From: Chitinophaga sp. HK235
GTDB lineage: Bacteria > Bacteroidota > Bacteroidia > Chitinophagales > Chitinophagaceae
Assembly: GCF_018255755.1 (NCBI RefSeq)
Contig: NZ_CP073766.1
Coordinates: forward strand, 2,604,001 to 2,668,000
Direction of reading: 5' to 3'
DNA: 64,000 nucleotides
Below the pieces are notes generated by a model, which saw nothing but the letters and a program-made list of their open reading frames with translations, ran no database searches and had not been told where the DNA came from. This document shows, in pieces, positions 44,588-57,000 of the stretch; within the stretch, counting starts at the first letter, position 1, and each line of letters starts with the position of its first letter. The position numbers and the translations under genes were made by a program.

Positions 44588-45682
44588 ATGGAAACAGGAA
44601 CAATGATAACCGAGCAAGTGCAGCCAGCGAAATCGCCTGCCAACAGACAACATTTTGAGATCCTTGACGGGCTCAGAGGAATAGCCGCTGTAGTAGTGGT
44701 GATATTCCATTTTATGGAAGTCGTGTTTCCCGATTACAGTAAAAACTTTGCAGGACGTGGATTTCTGGCAGTAGATTTCTTTTTCTGCCTGTCGGGGTTT
44801 GTGATCGCATACGCCTACGATGATCGTATGGCGAAGATGAGTATCAAAGACTTTTTCCGGGCCAGGCTGATACGTCTGCATCCACTGGTGATACTGGGCA
44901 CTGTCATGGGTTTGATCACTTTCCTGTTTGATCCTTTTATGGCTCCGCCCGCGGCCTATGGCTTCGGTAAAACCGCACTGATCCTGCTCACTTCTTTTCT
45001 GCTGATACCTTTTCCGGTAATGCCGGAACGGTATTTTAACCTGTTCAGTTTTAACGCACCTTCCTGGTCTTTATTCTGGGAATATGTGGCCAACATTTTC
45101 TATGGACTGATACTCTGGAGAGTGAACCGTTATGTGCTGATGGTGCTGGCCTTTGTGGCCGCAATAGCGCTGGGATTTACAGCATATCGCGCCGGTAATC
45201 TGATGGGCGGATGGGGGAAAGATTCTTTTACAGATGGCTGTGCACGGCTCTCTTACTCTTTCCTGGCGGGGATGCTGATATATCGTTTCCGGCTGATCAT
45301 CCGGAGCCGGCTGGGATTTCCGGGTCTTACACTGTTGTTACTCATCGCGCTCTTTCTCCCTTATTTTCCTAATAACTGGGCAGTGGAACTGTTCGTCGTG
45401 TTGTTTTATTTTCCGTTGCTGATCTCCCTGGGTGCAGGAGCCAGACTGGTATCCTCACTGCAACGCCTATGTGTTTTTTCCGGAAAGATATCCTACCCAT
45501 TATACATGACACATTATGGTTTCATCTGGATTTTTGCACACTACCTGGAAACCTGCAAACCAGACCAGACCACACTAACCCTTGTCATTACAGCTTCCGT
45601 TGTAATCCTTATTGGCATTGGCTGGGGCGCTATGAAGCTGTTTGATGAACCCATAAGAAACTATCTTAAACGTAAGTGGTAA
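44588..45682 (+). CDS. Acyltransferase 3 (OafA/NodX-type) membrane protein
   Basis: 364 residues with about 10 membrane helices. The catalytic-type N-terminal motif ILDGLRGIAAVVVVIFHF contains the conserved His; FFFCLSGFVIAYAYDDR and RARLIRLHPLVILG are the other family blocks. Members transfer acetyl or other acyl groups to surface or secreted glycans. A GGAGG sequence lies about 9 bases ahead of the ATG. Substrate is unknown. Confidence 0.88.
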   Translation: METGTMITEQVQPAKSPANRQHFEILDGLRGIAAVVVVIFHFMEVVFPDYSKNFAGRGFLAVDFFFCLSGFVIAYAYDDRMAKMSIKDFFRARLIRLHPLVILGTVMGLITFLFDPFMAPPAAYGFGKTALILLTSFLLIPFPVMPERYFNLFSFNAPSWSLFWEYVANIFYGLILWRVNRYVLMVLAFVAAIALGFTAYRAGNLMGGWGKDSFTDGCARLSYSFLAGMLIYRFRLIIRSRLGFPGLTLLLLIALFLPYFPNNWAVELFVVLFYFPLLISLGAGARLVSSLQRLCVFSGKISYPLYMTHYGFIWIFAHYLETCKPDQTTLTLVITASVVILIGIGWGAMKLFDEPIRNYLKRKW

Positions 45683-46249
45683 TATATCAGCCATTTTGCA
45701 CATAACATCAATGTGTTATTCTGTTTAGCGTAGCTTTTTTCTATATTTGGTGTGTCACATACTTAAAAGACCAAAATCTGATATCATTTTCCTTAATGCC
45801 CAATAATTCTTAATACCCTATAATTATTAATTAATGAGTTGTTTGGGGACCGAATCTATACTGAGATTAGCAAGTAACAAATATCGTATTTAAAATAAAT
45901 GTGCTGTTGCTAAGGCCTGGCCAAAGAGAGATTCATTCATCTGATTTAAACCAAAATCTGGACAACCTATGATGAAAGCGTTATTCGGTGCGTCGTAGTA
46001 AACTTAGTTTCCTGCACATTTCAATGGAATAATTGCCCAACATACACACTGTCATCATTCAGGCCCTACCTGGCCTGCAGTACTTTTTTTGCCATTTACA
46101 CAACGTTCCTAGTGAGTGATCAATAACCAGGGGCAGCGGATCCATCTGCCTTTTATTTTCATTACTAACCTCGGAATCATGTACCCGTAAATGGTTGGGG
46201 AATTCTTGTCTTTAACAGTTAACTAGGAATAATCAAATCTAAATTGCTC
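45683..46249. other. Promoter/leader region of the second SusC/SusD pair
   Basis: 567 bases without a gene. TATATTTG at 45742-45749 matches the Bacteroidota -7 consensus TAnnTTTG, though the -33 match is poor; if used, the SusC mRNA would have a leader of nearly 500 bases. A 10-base direct repeat CCAAAATCTG occurs at 45771-45780 and 45951-45960. No sigma/anti-sigma genes are present. Confidence 0.4.
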
Positions 46250-49200
46250 ATGAAAAATTTGCTACTCTCATGGCTGCTCATGGCCAGCTGTATTGTGCAT
46301 GCTTATGCCCAAACACGAACAATCACCGGTAAAGTTACAGATGAAAAAGATGGTTCACCATTACCCGGTGTAACGGTAACCATCGTAGGTACCAAAGTGG
46401 GTACCATGACGGGACCTGACGGATCCTACAGGATACAGGCAGGTGAAAATGCCACCTTAAGTTTCTCCTCTATCGGTTATCTTAACCAGGATATATCCAC
46501 CAAAGGTAAAACAAGGGTGGATGTAGCATTACGCATCGACTCCAAAGGATTACAGGAAGTAATCATAACAGGTGTGGGTGCCGCCACCGATAGAAGGAAA
46601 GTAGCGATCTCCGTAGAATCATTGTCGGGGAAAGACCTTCCTAAAGTACCGGCGGCATCTATTGACCAGGCACTGGTTGGTAAAATTGCCGGTGCACAGA
46701 TATCTTCTGTATCCGGACAACCCGGTCAGCAGGCACAGATCCTCCTTCGTGGTATCAACACTCTGGGAGAAACCCAGCCAATGATACTCCTGGATGGTGT
46801 GCAGATAAGCGCCAGCAACAGTACGAACGGTTCAGGCAGTAACCTCTCTTCCAGGTTGTCAGATCTGGACCTTTCCAACATTGAAAGAGTAGAAGTTGTG
46901 CAGGGTTCCGCTGCTGCTACCATCTATGGCGCACAGGGCGCCAACGGTGTGATCCAGCTCTTCTCCAAAAAAGGTTCACGCGCGGGTAAAGTGAATGTCA
47001 ACTTCAGCTCCAGGGCCAGCTTTGACAATGTACTGAAAGGAAACTTCAAACAAATATCCAAACATTACTATCCTACCGACAGTGAAGGATACATCATTGA
47101 TCCTTCCGGTAAAAGGATCAAACCAGATTACCGGGGAGTATGGACACAACCCAACAGAGACATCACTCCTACTACCGAGACCAATAAAGAATTTAAAGAA
47201 CCCTTATATGATCACGTTGATCAGATATTCAAAAAAAATGCTCCTACCTACAATAACAGTATCAATGTTTCCGGTGGCCGGGAAGGTTATGATTTTGCGT
47301 TGAACCTCTCCAATCTCAAACAAAAAAGTGTTATCAACGGGGATTACGAAAGGACCAACCTGTCCCTGAACCTGGGCGCAGACATTCTGTCCAACCTGAA
47401 GATCCGCACCACTACACAGCTCATCACCTCTAAAAATACAACCGGAGGCATCACGGGGCAGAATAATATATACAGCGGTCTGGGTACCGCAATGTCTTCC
47501 TATCCATTCGAAGACCTGCTGTTTAAGGACTCTTTAGGTAATTACCCTTTCAACTCTATTCTGTCCAGCAACTCAGTATTCCCTTATTATTCCTTCCAGA
47601 ACAGGACCTATGAGGCTAAAACCAGCCGTATTATACAGGGCATCGATCTGAATTACCAACCTGTCAAATACCTGGAAATAAATTATAAATATGGAATTGA
47701 CTATTCCCGTTATGATTTCTCTGACTTCATTCACAACCAGGAAAAAACACTGACTCCCGGTAAAGGTTTAGATCCGTTTAATGGTAAACTGGTATACGAC
47801 CGGGATAATGAAACCATTCAGAATTCCTTGCTGACCCTCTTCCTGAGAACAGATTTTCAACGCGATTTCAACTGGTCGCTGCCCATCCAGACGACTACAC
47901 AGGTAGCCTACGACTGGCGTAAAAAAATGTATGGCAACATACGTATGGAAGGTGTTGGTTTTGCACCTTTCCCTCCCTTTACTTTCGCCAATGCAGCTTC
48001 CAAAACAAATGATGAAACACAGGAAGAATTTGTCACCTATGGCTACCTGATCAATCAAAGGTTTGATTATGGTAATCTGTTCGGTATCTCTGGTGGCGTA
48101 AGGGTAGACTACTCTTCCGCATTCGGCAGAGGCAGCAAGCCATTCTCCTTCGGCCGTGCGGATGCCTACTTCAGACTGGGAGAATTATTAAAAATACCCA
48201 GCATATATGACTTCAAAATCAGAGGCGCCTATGGTGCTGCAGGTACTCAGCCCGGTGTATATGACAGGCAGATCACCCTCGATAAGGGAGCCATTGGAGA
48301 TGCCAATTATCTGAGCCTGAGAAATGACCTTAAAAACCCTGACCTTACCGTAGAAACCTCCAAAGAAACGGAAGTAGGTATTGACTTTGGTATCGAATTA
48401 AGTAAAGGAGCCTGGTTAAGAAAACTGGCCTTCCATCCTACCTACTGGACCAGAAGCTCCGGCAGCGTTATCCGTTCTCTTGACGTTCCCCCTTCTACTG
48501 GCGCCAGCGGCATCATAACCAATGCACTGACCCTGAAATCCAATGGTTTCCAGTTCTCACTGGACCTGGACGTACTGGAAAGCAAAAAATGGTACTGGAA
48601 CTTTGGTGTAAGATTTGGCAAACAACGCTCTATTGTTGATTACATCTCCAATCATAGACCGATTACAATCGGCGGGTCCGGTGAAGGTCAGTTTGTGCTG
48701 AAAGAAGGAGAAAGCGTAGGTGCGTTCTATGGAGTAACACCGCTCACCAGCCTCGACCAGCTCCCCAGTACTGCAGTGAAAGGTAATTATGAAGTAGGGC
48801 CTAATGGATACGTGGTGAACAAAACTTCCAAAGCCGTTATGTTTGGTACTGAGAACAAGAAAATAGGTGACCCTACACCTAAATTCAACATGAGCTTCTC
48901 CAACACCGTTACCTTCAACAGTCAGATTACCCTCTCCTTCCAGGTTGACTGGGTCTATGGCGGCGATGTATACAACCAAACCCGTCAATGGCTGTATGCA
49001 GACAAAATCAGCAGCGATTTCGAAAAGCCCGTTACAATCAACGGCCAGACAGGTGCTTATGTAGCTTATTATAACAGCCTCTATAACACCAACACTACCA
49101 ACTCTGTGTTCGTAGAAGACGGTTCCTTCGTAAGACTGCGTGACCTTTCCCTCAACTACAGACTGGATAAATACCTGACCAATAAATTCATCAGCAATGC

Positions 49201-49363
49201 CCAGATAAGCCTTTCCGGCAGAAACCTCTTCACTGTCAGTAACTATTCCGGCCTCGACCCGGAAGCCAGTTCCAGGGTAAACAACCCGCTTAGAAGAGGT
49301 ATCGATGTATATTCCTTCCCTAACATCAGGTCTGTACAGATTGGTCTTACGTTCGGTTTCTAA
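46250..49363 (+). CDS. SusC/RagA-like TonB-dependent outer-membrane transporter
   Basis: About 1037 residues from ATG 46250 (a TTG two codons upstream is unlikely). Signal peptide ends VHAYAQ. A carboxypeptidase-like domain (ITGKVTDEKDGSPLPGVTVT), a plug with ILLRGINTLGETQPMILLDG and AAATIYGAQGANGVIQLFSKKG, and a beta barrel ending IGLTFGF. It imports a nutrient with the SusD-like lipoprotein encoded 19 bases downstream. No hydrolase or regulator is present beside the pair, so the substrate cannot be inferred. Confidence 0.93.
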   Translation: MKNLLLSWLLMASCIVHAYAQTRTITGKVTDEKDGSPLPGVTVTIVGTKVGTMTGPDGSYRIQAGENATLSFSSIGYLNQDISTKGKTRVDVALRIDSKGLQEVIITGVGAATDRRKVAISVESLSGKDLPKVPAASIDQALVGKIAGAQISSVSGQPGQQAQILLRGINTLGETQPMILLDGVQISASNSTNGSGSNLSSRLSDLDLSNIERVEVVQGSAAATIYGAQGANGVIQLFSKKGSRAGKVNVNFSSRASFDNVLKGNFKQISKHYYPTDSEGYIIDPSGKRIKPDYRGVWTQPNRDITPTTETNKEFKEPLYDHVDQIFKKNAPTYNNSINVSGGREGYDFALNLSNLKQKSVINGDYERTNLSLNLGADILSNLKIRTTTQLITSKNTTGGITGQNNIYSGLGTAMSSYPFEDLLFKDSLGNYPFNSILSSNSVFPYYSFQNRTYEAKTSRIIQGIDLNYQPVKYLEINYKYGIDYSRYDFSDFIHNQEKTLTPGKGLDPFNGKLVYDRDNETIQNSLLTLFLRTDFQRDFNWSLPIQTTTQVAYDWRKKMYGNIRMEGVGFAPFPPFTFANAASKTNDETQEEFVTYGYLINQRFDYGNLFGISGGVRVDYSSAFGRGSKPFSFGRADAYFRLGELLKIPSIYDFKIRGAYGAAGTQPGVYDRQITLDKGAIGDANYLSLRNDLKNPDLTVETSKETEVGIDFGIELSKGAWLRKLAFHPTYWTRSSGSVIRSLDVPPSTGASGIITNALTLKSNGFQFSLDLDVLESKKWYWNFGVRFGKQRSIVDYISNHRPITIGGSGEGQFVLKEGESVGAFYGVTPLTSLDQLPSTAVKGNYEVGPNGYVVNKTSKAVMFGTENKKIGDPTPKFNMSFSNTVTFNSQITLSFQVDWVYGGDVYNQTRQWLYADKISSDFEKPVTINGQTGAYVAYYNSLYNTNTTNSVFVEDGSFVRLRDLSLNYRLDKYLTNKFISNAQISLSGRNLFTVSNYSGLDPEASSRVNNPLRRGIDVYSFPNIRSVQIGLTFGF

Positions 49364-49382
49364 CACACAAAAAATTTCGATC

Positions 49383-50975
49383 ATGAAGAAAGTATTTCTC
49401 GCAATATTATCAGCATCCCTCTTTTTAAGTTGCAATAAAAAGAGTCTTGACCTGGTAGATCCTAACGCACCCAACCCTGCTGTACTAAAAACAGAAGAGG
49501 GATTGATCAGGGGAGCCCTTGGCATATACAGTAAATTCGGTCTTGAATTCTGGTGGCTGACCCTCGCCAATCATGATATTATGGGTGACAGCTACACTAT
49601 CAGCGCCGGTAACTTCTCCTGGAGATGGGTAAACCAGGTATCTAAAATCACCTTATCTAACGGGACTGTGCTGACCCCACCCCAGGGCGGTTCTCAGAGT
49701 ACTGAACTTAAAAACCGTAATGACCGTTCATTTGGTGGTGACAATGCCTTCTACAATGAATGGTACTCGCTTTACCTGGTTAACAATCAGGCTAACCTCA
49801 TGCTGGACGTTACCTCACAAAATGATCTGGTGATGAGTGGTAGTGCCTATGCACAGGCCACCAAAAAAGCACTGATACGTGCTTTTGCCTACTGGTGGAA
49901 AGGCTTTGTCTACTCCAGAATCGGCTCTATGTACATCGCCGGTATACAGGCGGATAAATTTGTAGATGGTACCTTACTTAGCCATGATTTCATTACCCAT
50001 GACGCAGTGGTGAAATTAGGTAACGACAACTTTGATGCCTGTGTCGCTGAGTTGAACAAAGTAACCAATATTGATGCATACAATGCGCTGTTCAAACGTC
50101 TCATTCCTGACTTCACCACCAGCGGCAAAGGCGGCATCATCAGCCCTGACGCATGGAAAAGACAAATTGCCACCTATAAAGCCAGAAATCTGCTCGCGAA
50201 CAAAAAGGTAGCGCAGATGACTGCTGCAGACTGGAACACTGTTTTAACACTGGCCACTGCAGGTCTTGCAAAAGATGACAAAATCTTCACTATGCGCAGC
50301 GCAGACGTAAACGATCTGGTGTCTATTACAGCCTGGTCTCCATACAGATTACAGGTAGGTTGGGCTAACCTCAGCGAACGCCTTGTACAGGACTTCAAAG
50401 CCGGCGATAAACGTTACGACCGCAACATTGATGGTCCGTACGCACCTTATGGCAACGAAAGGAACAGAGGCGCGCAATATGCTACCAGATGGTACCTCTT
50501 TGAGATTTCCGATGGTGGCGACTGGGCTTCTACCACCACCGGCCTGGCCGAACTGCCTGTTGCCTGCACCTACGAAGAAAATGAACTGATGCTGGCCGAA
50601 GCCAATATCCACCTGGGCAATATCGACGAAGGCTTAAAACATGTAGACAACGTACGCGACTACCAGAACTCCGGACTCGCTCACGTATCTGGTACAGGTC
50701 TTACTCAAACAGACGCCCTTGAAGAGCTGCGTATCGAAAGAAGAATCGGCCTTTTCCTGAAAAACGTGGCCTTCTATGATGCCAGAAGATGGGGTATTAC
50801 TGCACCTGCTGCACAAGGTGGTGGCCGTAAAAACGCATGGGTTGTAAAACCTGACAACAAACTGGATCAGAATGCAACCATCGAGTATAACTACCTCGAC
50901 TACTGGGATGTACCGATGAACGAGCTGGACTTCAACACACCCAGCAGCACTTCCGCACCGGTGAAATCCAACTAA
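49383..50975 (+). CDS. SusD/RagB-like outer-membrane lipoprotein
   Basis: 530 residues from ATG 49383; an upstream in-frame ATG at 49305 lies inside susC and is rejected. Lipobox LFLSC gives lipidated Cys17. SusD features: LVDPNAPNPAVLKTEEGLIRG at the start, AFAYWWKGFVYSRIG, the ENELMLAEANIHLGN helix, EELRIERRIGLFLKNVAFYDARRWG and the C-terminal YWDVPMNELDFN. It forms the lid of the SusC channel upstream. Confidence 0.92.
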   Translation: MKKVFLAILSASLFLSCNKKSLDLVDPNAPNPAVLKTEEGLIRGALGIYSKFGLEFWWLTLANHDIMGDSYTISAGNFSWRWVNQVSKITLSNGTVLTPPQGGSQSTELKNRNDRSFGGDNAFYNEWYSLYLVNNQANLMLDVTSQNDLVMSGSAYAQATKKALIRAFAYWWKGFVYSRIGSMYIAGIQADKFVDGTLLSHDFITHDAVVKLGNDNFDACVAELNKVTNIDAYNALFKRLIPDFTTSGKGGIISPDAWKRQIATYKARNLLANKKVAQMTAADWNTVLTLATAGLAKDDKIFTMRSADVNDLVSITAWSPYRLQVGWANLSERLVQDFKAGDKRYDRNIDGPYAPYGNERNRGAQYATRWYLFEISDGGDWASTTTGLAELPVACTYEENELMLAEANIHLGNIDEGLKHVDNVRDYQNSGLAHVSGTGLTQTDALEELRIERRIGLFLKNVAFYDARRWGITAPAAQGGGRKNAWVVKPDNKLDQNATIEYNYLDYWDVPMNELDFNTPSSTSAPVKSN

Positions 50976-50997
50976 AACTATACAACAGACAAATAAG

Positions 50998-51029
50998 AAC
51001 GGGGCAGCCTTCCAGCTGCCCCGTTTTTA
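50998..51029. terminator. Terminator after the SusC/SusD pair
   Basis: Arms AACGGGGCAGC (50998-51008) and its exact complement (51015-51025), 6-base loop, followed by T-run. It sits between the convergent ends of SusD and the giant helicase gene and may serve both. Confidence 0.88.
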
Positions 51030-51083
51030 TTCGTGGAGCCTTCCAGCATGGTGGTTGAATTGGGTAAGTACGTTAACAATTTA

Positions 51084-54000
51084 TTAAGTGGCCGAAGACA
51101 GATTGGGCCCAATACCATATCCTACAAAATCAACGAGGTAAATATATCCTTGTGCCTTAGCTGCTTCAGACCACTTATCAGCATAACTGGCTTGGTTCTC
51201 CTGATCATATTTACAGGTGTCTTCATACGTCCAGACAACAACCTCACTAACCACATAACCATTTAACGTAATAAGGTCCCCAACTAAACCAGCCTTGGAA
51301 GACAGCTCCCCAATAACCCTGTTGGTACTGTCAAGGCATAGTTGATATATGCTAAATGTATTACCATTGGCATATCGGTCTACTCTTCGTATACTAACAC
51401 TGTCACCGCTTTTCACATGCTCGTTGATATATTCATTAATTCCCTGGCTAAAATTGAATGCAGTAGCAGCCCAGCCAATCTTCAGTTTTTGAATACCTGG
51501 CGGCATTGGTTTACCTAAGCGGGTAGTATCCGTTTCCGGCAACAGATATTGCCTATTTGCGATCAGTGCCCATTCTCTGTGATATCTGAAAACAAGCAAC
51601 CTATACCGAGCTCTGGTAAAGGCAACAAACTGCAGTCTTTTCTCTTCTTCCAGCTGTTGCATAAGTTCTGCCGGTAAAATGTTTGTTTGGGCAACCAGCG
51701 GCAGATTGGAGAAAGACGGAGGAATCAATACGGCATCAAACTCGAGCCCTTTTACTTTATGCATTGTAGTCAATACTATCTCTGTTTCATGAAGTGCCTC
51801 ATTCACTTCGTCAATATATTTTTCATATATGCGATATAGTTGTCCATCATCTTTATGAGTAAGTTCACTGATAAAATCAACCAGTTCATCAAATAGTGTA
51901 TACTCGTCCTGCTCCGCCAGAAATTCCAGTACTATTGCATGAATTACCCGCAGATAAAAATGGTTCCAGCCAGGATACTGTTTAATAAGATCCTGAATGA
52001 AATTACCGATATCATACTTAAAACCGGCAGCAATCTCCAAGCCGGACTTACTCCGGATATAAGCCATCACAGCATGGCATTCCCGGATACGGCTAAACTC
52101 ATAGGGCAGGGCACCCTGAATACGTATTCTGACATGGGGAAGATTTAATTCCTTTACTTTTTGATATCCTCTAAATACTTCATTATTGGTTCTGAATAAA
52201 ATCGCAATCTGTCTGTATTCCTTACCGGCAACTTTTTCTGCCAGTAATACCGGTATTTTTGACCACCAGGTTATTTTCTCTTTAGTAGTATCTATCAATT
52301 CCACATAATTAGTCATAAACCCTGCGTCGGGTATCCTGGTAGGTCTTGGGATCAGGTTCCGGTACTCCTCATTCAGGGATAACATACTGCTGGCGGTATG
52401 TAGAATATCGGGATAGGATCGGTGATTATCATTCAGGTAAAAGAGAACAGGTGAAAAAATCTTATTAAACCGGGTATAATATGGCCATGGTCCCATCTCT
52501 CCTCCATCCTTTATCCTTTCATACCCATAAATGCTTTGATTCGGATCTCCGATAATAAATAAATAAGCACGGGTATGTTTATACAACTGTTCCAGCAGAT
52601 TAATCCTTACGTTGTTAATATCCTGAAACTCATCCACCAGTATATATTTCAGCTCACTCATCTGGCTCATCACCAAGCCCGCTGACTGCCTCAGCTTTTC
52701 CAGAAGAACATCCTCCCACTGATCAAATGGTTTTCCTTCCAGCTCTTCCCGACAATATCGTTTAGCCAGTCCGTGGAAGGTGAAGATCTTCAAACGCCTG
52801 GCTAAACGACCATAACCCAAGGCGTTAAATAGTTTCCCCAACCGTTCCTTCAACTCTGAAACGACTGCTCTATTATAAGCCAGTACCAGTATTTCTTCTG
52901 GCTTAATTCCAATATGGTGTACCAGTTTTGCAACCCTTAGTGTGAGTGTATGCGTTTTTCCCGTACCTGGACCAGCCATTACATTAACATGTTGTTTCAC
53001 CTCCGTATCATAGACAGCTTTCTGTTCTGCATTCAATTTTTTTTCTTCCAACAGAATAGCATCTCCGCGCCATTTTTTGAGTAATGGATCGTTGGGAGGC
53101 AATGCTGATTGCAATAACTGTAACAGGCTTTCCAACGAATTACAAGCAAAATAACCTTTGATAAACTGGTCGTGCTGGCTTCTATCCAGGTCCTTCATTA
53201 CCTGCAGGGCTATCAACTTCAGTTCCCGGATCTTCTTAGTTGTTTCAAATTCGTCAAACACCTTTTTATCATCTGACTGAAGGTCTTTTTCCCGGATATC
53301 TTCCACCGACTTCAGATATACTTCGATACCAGAGGGCATCAATCCCTCTGCCCTAATATAGCCGGCTACAGACAGAATATACAACAGGTCGGAGAGGTAC
53401 TGAACATGTTGTTCAATACCTAATTTGGCGATTATATCCGCCCAATTGAACGTCTTCATGTTTAGATCGAAAGCACCTGTTGCAACCTCATCCACCAGTT
53501 TCATACAATCAGCTTCCATCATTTTTAAGCGGCTAACCCATTCTTCCTTCTTATGGTAACCATTAAAGACAGACTGGCGTATACTGATCTTTCTTGCAGC
53601 ATCCGGTTCTTTATCCATCAGTGTCTCATGCCTCGTTTTTTTCAACAGCTGAATGATGGAAAAAGCATGTCTGACTCTTTTTTTACGGATATCTGTGATA
53701 TATTTTTCTTTCTCCTTTTTGATAGCCTCTTCCTGTTCCTTCTGTGACCAGGGCAGTTTCTCATCTCCTATTTCTTCTTCCAGCACTTCCCGGAGCATTA
53801 TATCCAGTTCATCACCATCAAAAATCCTTGCACTGATAGCAGGTACTTGTTGCATGACGCATTTGGCCAGCGCAAACATTGCCCGCAATGCAGGATATTT
53901 CCTTTCACGGCTTTGTTGTTTACGACAATAAATAATTTCTTCCTTACGTAATTTTGTAGGCTCGATAACAGCCATTTCAGCCATCATGATTAGTTTTGCC

Positions 54001-57000
54001 TGATGGGCTCTCAACAGAGAACCGAAAAGGCGCTCCAATCCCATTCCTGAGGTGCTTCTCAATGCAGATATAGCTATCCGTATTTCTTTCTGATCCGGAT
54101 CTATCTGTTGTTCCATATATAGCTGTAGCAGTGCCTTGCAGATATTCACCACTTCCTTATCCGGACAATCTCTCAACCTTTCCTGAAGCGTATTAATCGG
54201 TTCTACTTTAAATGACAGATGTGTAACAGTAAGATACCCAAGGCTGATTCGTTGTAAACGCTCCAGCCAGTGCAGTGCCAAACGAAATCTGGTATCCAGG
54301 TCTTCTCCGGTTTTCCCCTTTAAATTGCCATAGAGGTTGAGCGGCACAGCAACTGGTTTGTCCGTATCGGATCTCAGGTTTCTGAACTGGGCAATATAAC
54401 TTTCCAACAGCATTTTAATCTCTATTACCTCATGCCAGGAAATAGTACTTTCGAGCAACTGGTCCTTTAATCTGGGGAAATCATCAGGGGCTGTCAGGCA
54501 AATTGTTTTAATGGGTCGGTCTGTATTATTGAATCCTGCCGCACTACGCTGTTGCTCATTTCTGCCGGCGCGACCTATCTCCTGTAAAAAATCTTCGAAG
54601 GTACCCGGAGGAGAGTAATGTGTAACAAAATGAATATTCGGGATATCCATTCCCATCCCGAATGCTTTGGTGGCAAATAACAGAACGATGTCTCCGTTTT
54701 TAAACTGTTCATAGCTGCTCTTCCTTTCCTCAGCATCCATACCTGCATGGAAACTTCCTACTTTATGAGCATAATTACAGTTTTCCCCCATTACCTTTTT
54801 CAGGATATCCGGCATTTGTTCGGCAGCCTCCTCTGTTCCCTTTCTGCTTTTCACAAAAATAATAGCTCTGCTTTTCTCCGGATTAAACTCGCCCTGCTCC
54901 AGATATTTTGCTATCTGATACAAGCGCTCATTCTCTTCCCGTACATGTCTGAACTCCATTTTTATATGGTCTCTTACCGGATTATAACTTTTTTCAGTGC
55001 CTTGTACCGCTGTGATACCTGGCATTAACCGGCTAATCTGTTCAAATACCTGTTCGGAGATGGTAGCAGAAAAAAGAAGCTTTCGCAGGGAGAAGTCAGC
55101 CCCAAAACCTGCTATCTTTCGCCCTGCATTCAGATAGTCAGGACGGAACTCCTGCCCCCACTGCGAAATACAATGTGCCTCATCAAAAACAGCATATTCC
55201 AGTCCTTCATCCACTGACAAACGGGTTAGCAAACAATTCTCAAAAGCGCGTGACCGGAAACGTTCCGGCGTAATGTACAGCAAAGCTATCTCACCTCCAG
55301 CCACCCGCCTGTAAATGCTTCTGATTTCCGCTTGTGACTTATCACCACTGATAAAATCCACATTACTATAAAATCCCATCTCCCATAGATTTTCTACCTG
55401 ATCCTGCATTAAAGCTCTCAGTGGACTAACCACCAACGACAATTTACAGGTAAAAGCAGACCGAAACAAAGCTGGTCCCTGAAACAGTAATGATTTGCCA
55501 GCTCCGGTGGGTAGGGAAATCAGTAAATCTTTTTCCGCCGGCAGAATATCATTCAAACAGGGGTGCTGATAGGAGTGCCACTGATAAGGCTCTCCTCCAC
55601 CTTCCGGCATCAGGAAAATATATCGGAGTACCTCTTTGGCTTCCTCCACATCGAAATCCGCCATTGCATTCTGATGCACAGGAGGGAAAAAATATGCAGC
55701 TGCAGCTATCTGTGCTTTATATTCTGTATCACTATGCCACAGAGGCAAATCTATCTTACCTGTTTTTAGATCCTTTTCAATATCATGGTAGTCAGACAAC
55801 CTTGCATCGAGCATGTATAAGCCCGATTCCGGGTGGTTTTCAATAATCATGCTGTAGTATAAATCAATCAGTGGCCGGTAACTACTAATCAAATCAGATA
55901 ATGCGGGGCCTTTCTGATCCATTTTGAGTCCCCACTGGAAATCATCCTTGTTATTATTAGTATCTCCTATAGGATACACTCTTCTCAGCATCTGATACTT
56001 TTCCTGGAGTAGGAAACTGTCCCAGATAAAGTAAAGAGGGCCCTGATAATTGGAGCTAATCACCTTTTCCAGTTCTCTGAGCGTTGCAATCAACAATTTA
56101 TGGGAAGATTTGTGCATATGCAGTATTTCCAGTTGCCGGCCCAGAGAGGCGTTGTTATCCGGAATAAAGTATCCCATTTTCCGTGCATATGCCTGTAACT
56201 GGGGTAACTCCAGATAATCATTTAAAAGGAGCACGAAACTTTTACCTGCATTCGTAACGACCAATCCTTCCAGTATCTTGAACTGATAGGTCCAATACAA
56301 TTGCCGATATAACGACTCCGGGTTTACCCTTGCCTGTTCCGCGAGTTGATTGGCCGTCCCGTTACTTCTGACTACAAAAGCATGGGCCTTATCAGACGAC
56401 TCATCAGTCCAGGAAATATTTTTGAGATTCTTGACAGGTAAAGATTTCAGGAAGGCATCTATATTCAGGTTACACCATACTTTTAACTTGCCCTTACCTA
56501 TCTTCTCCAACCACATATTATGCATATAGGCAGGAAAATCCTGTATACCCAATAATCCGGCCTGCTCCTTTTCCAGGGCTGCAAAGCTTTTTCCACCCGA
56601 TAGTTGTAACCATACTGATTCCTTTTTTAGTTTATCATAAATGGTTGCAAAGTCGAAATCATCTCCCAGCTGTTGTTTAAATACATGCCAGTGTAATTCA
56701 GTACCCACTATGATCACCTCCAGATCTGGAAACAAATCCAACCGGGCGCTCAATTCAGCCGTATCCAGCAGGGAAATACAGGTTATCGAGGCTTCATTTT
56801 CCCCCTGGTCGGAAAGACACAACATCATCGCCTGATCCTCTTTAAGCATTGTCCTGATGGCTATCGGCAAACGTTTATAATAAGGCTTGTTTTTCCCTGC
56901 ACACTGCCTGACATATTGTAACAGCACACCTGTCAACCATGCGCCTTTTTCTCCGTTAGTCACAATACGCTCTTCGGATAAGCACATCCATCCCCCATTA

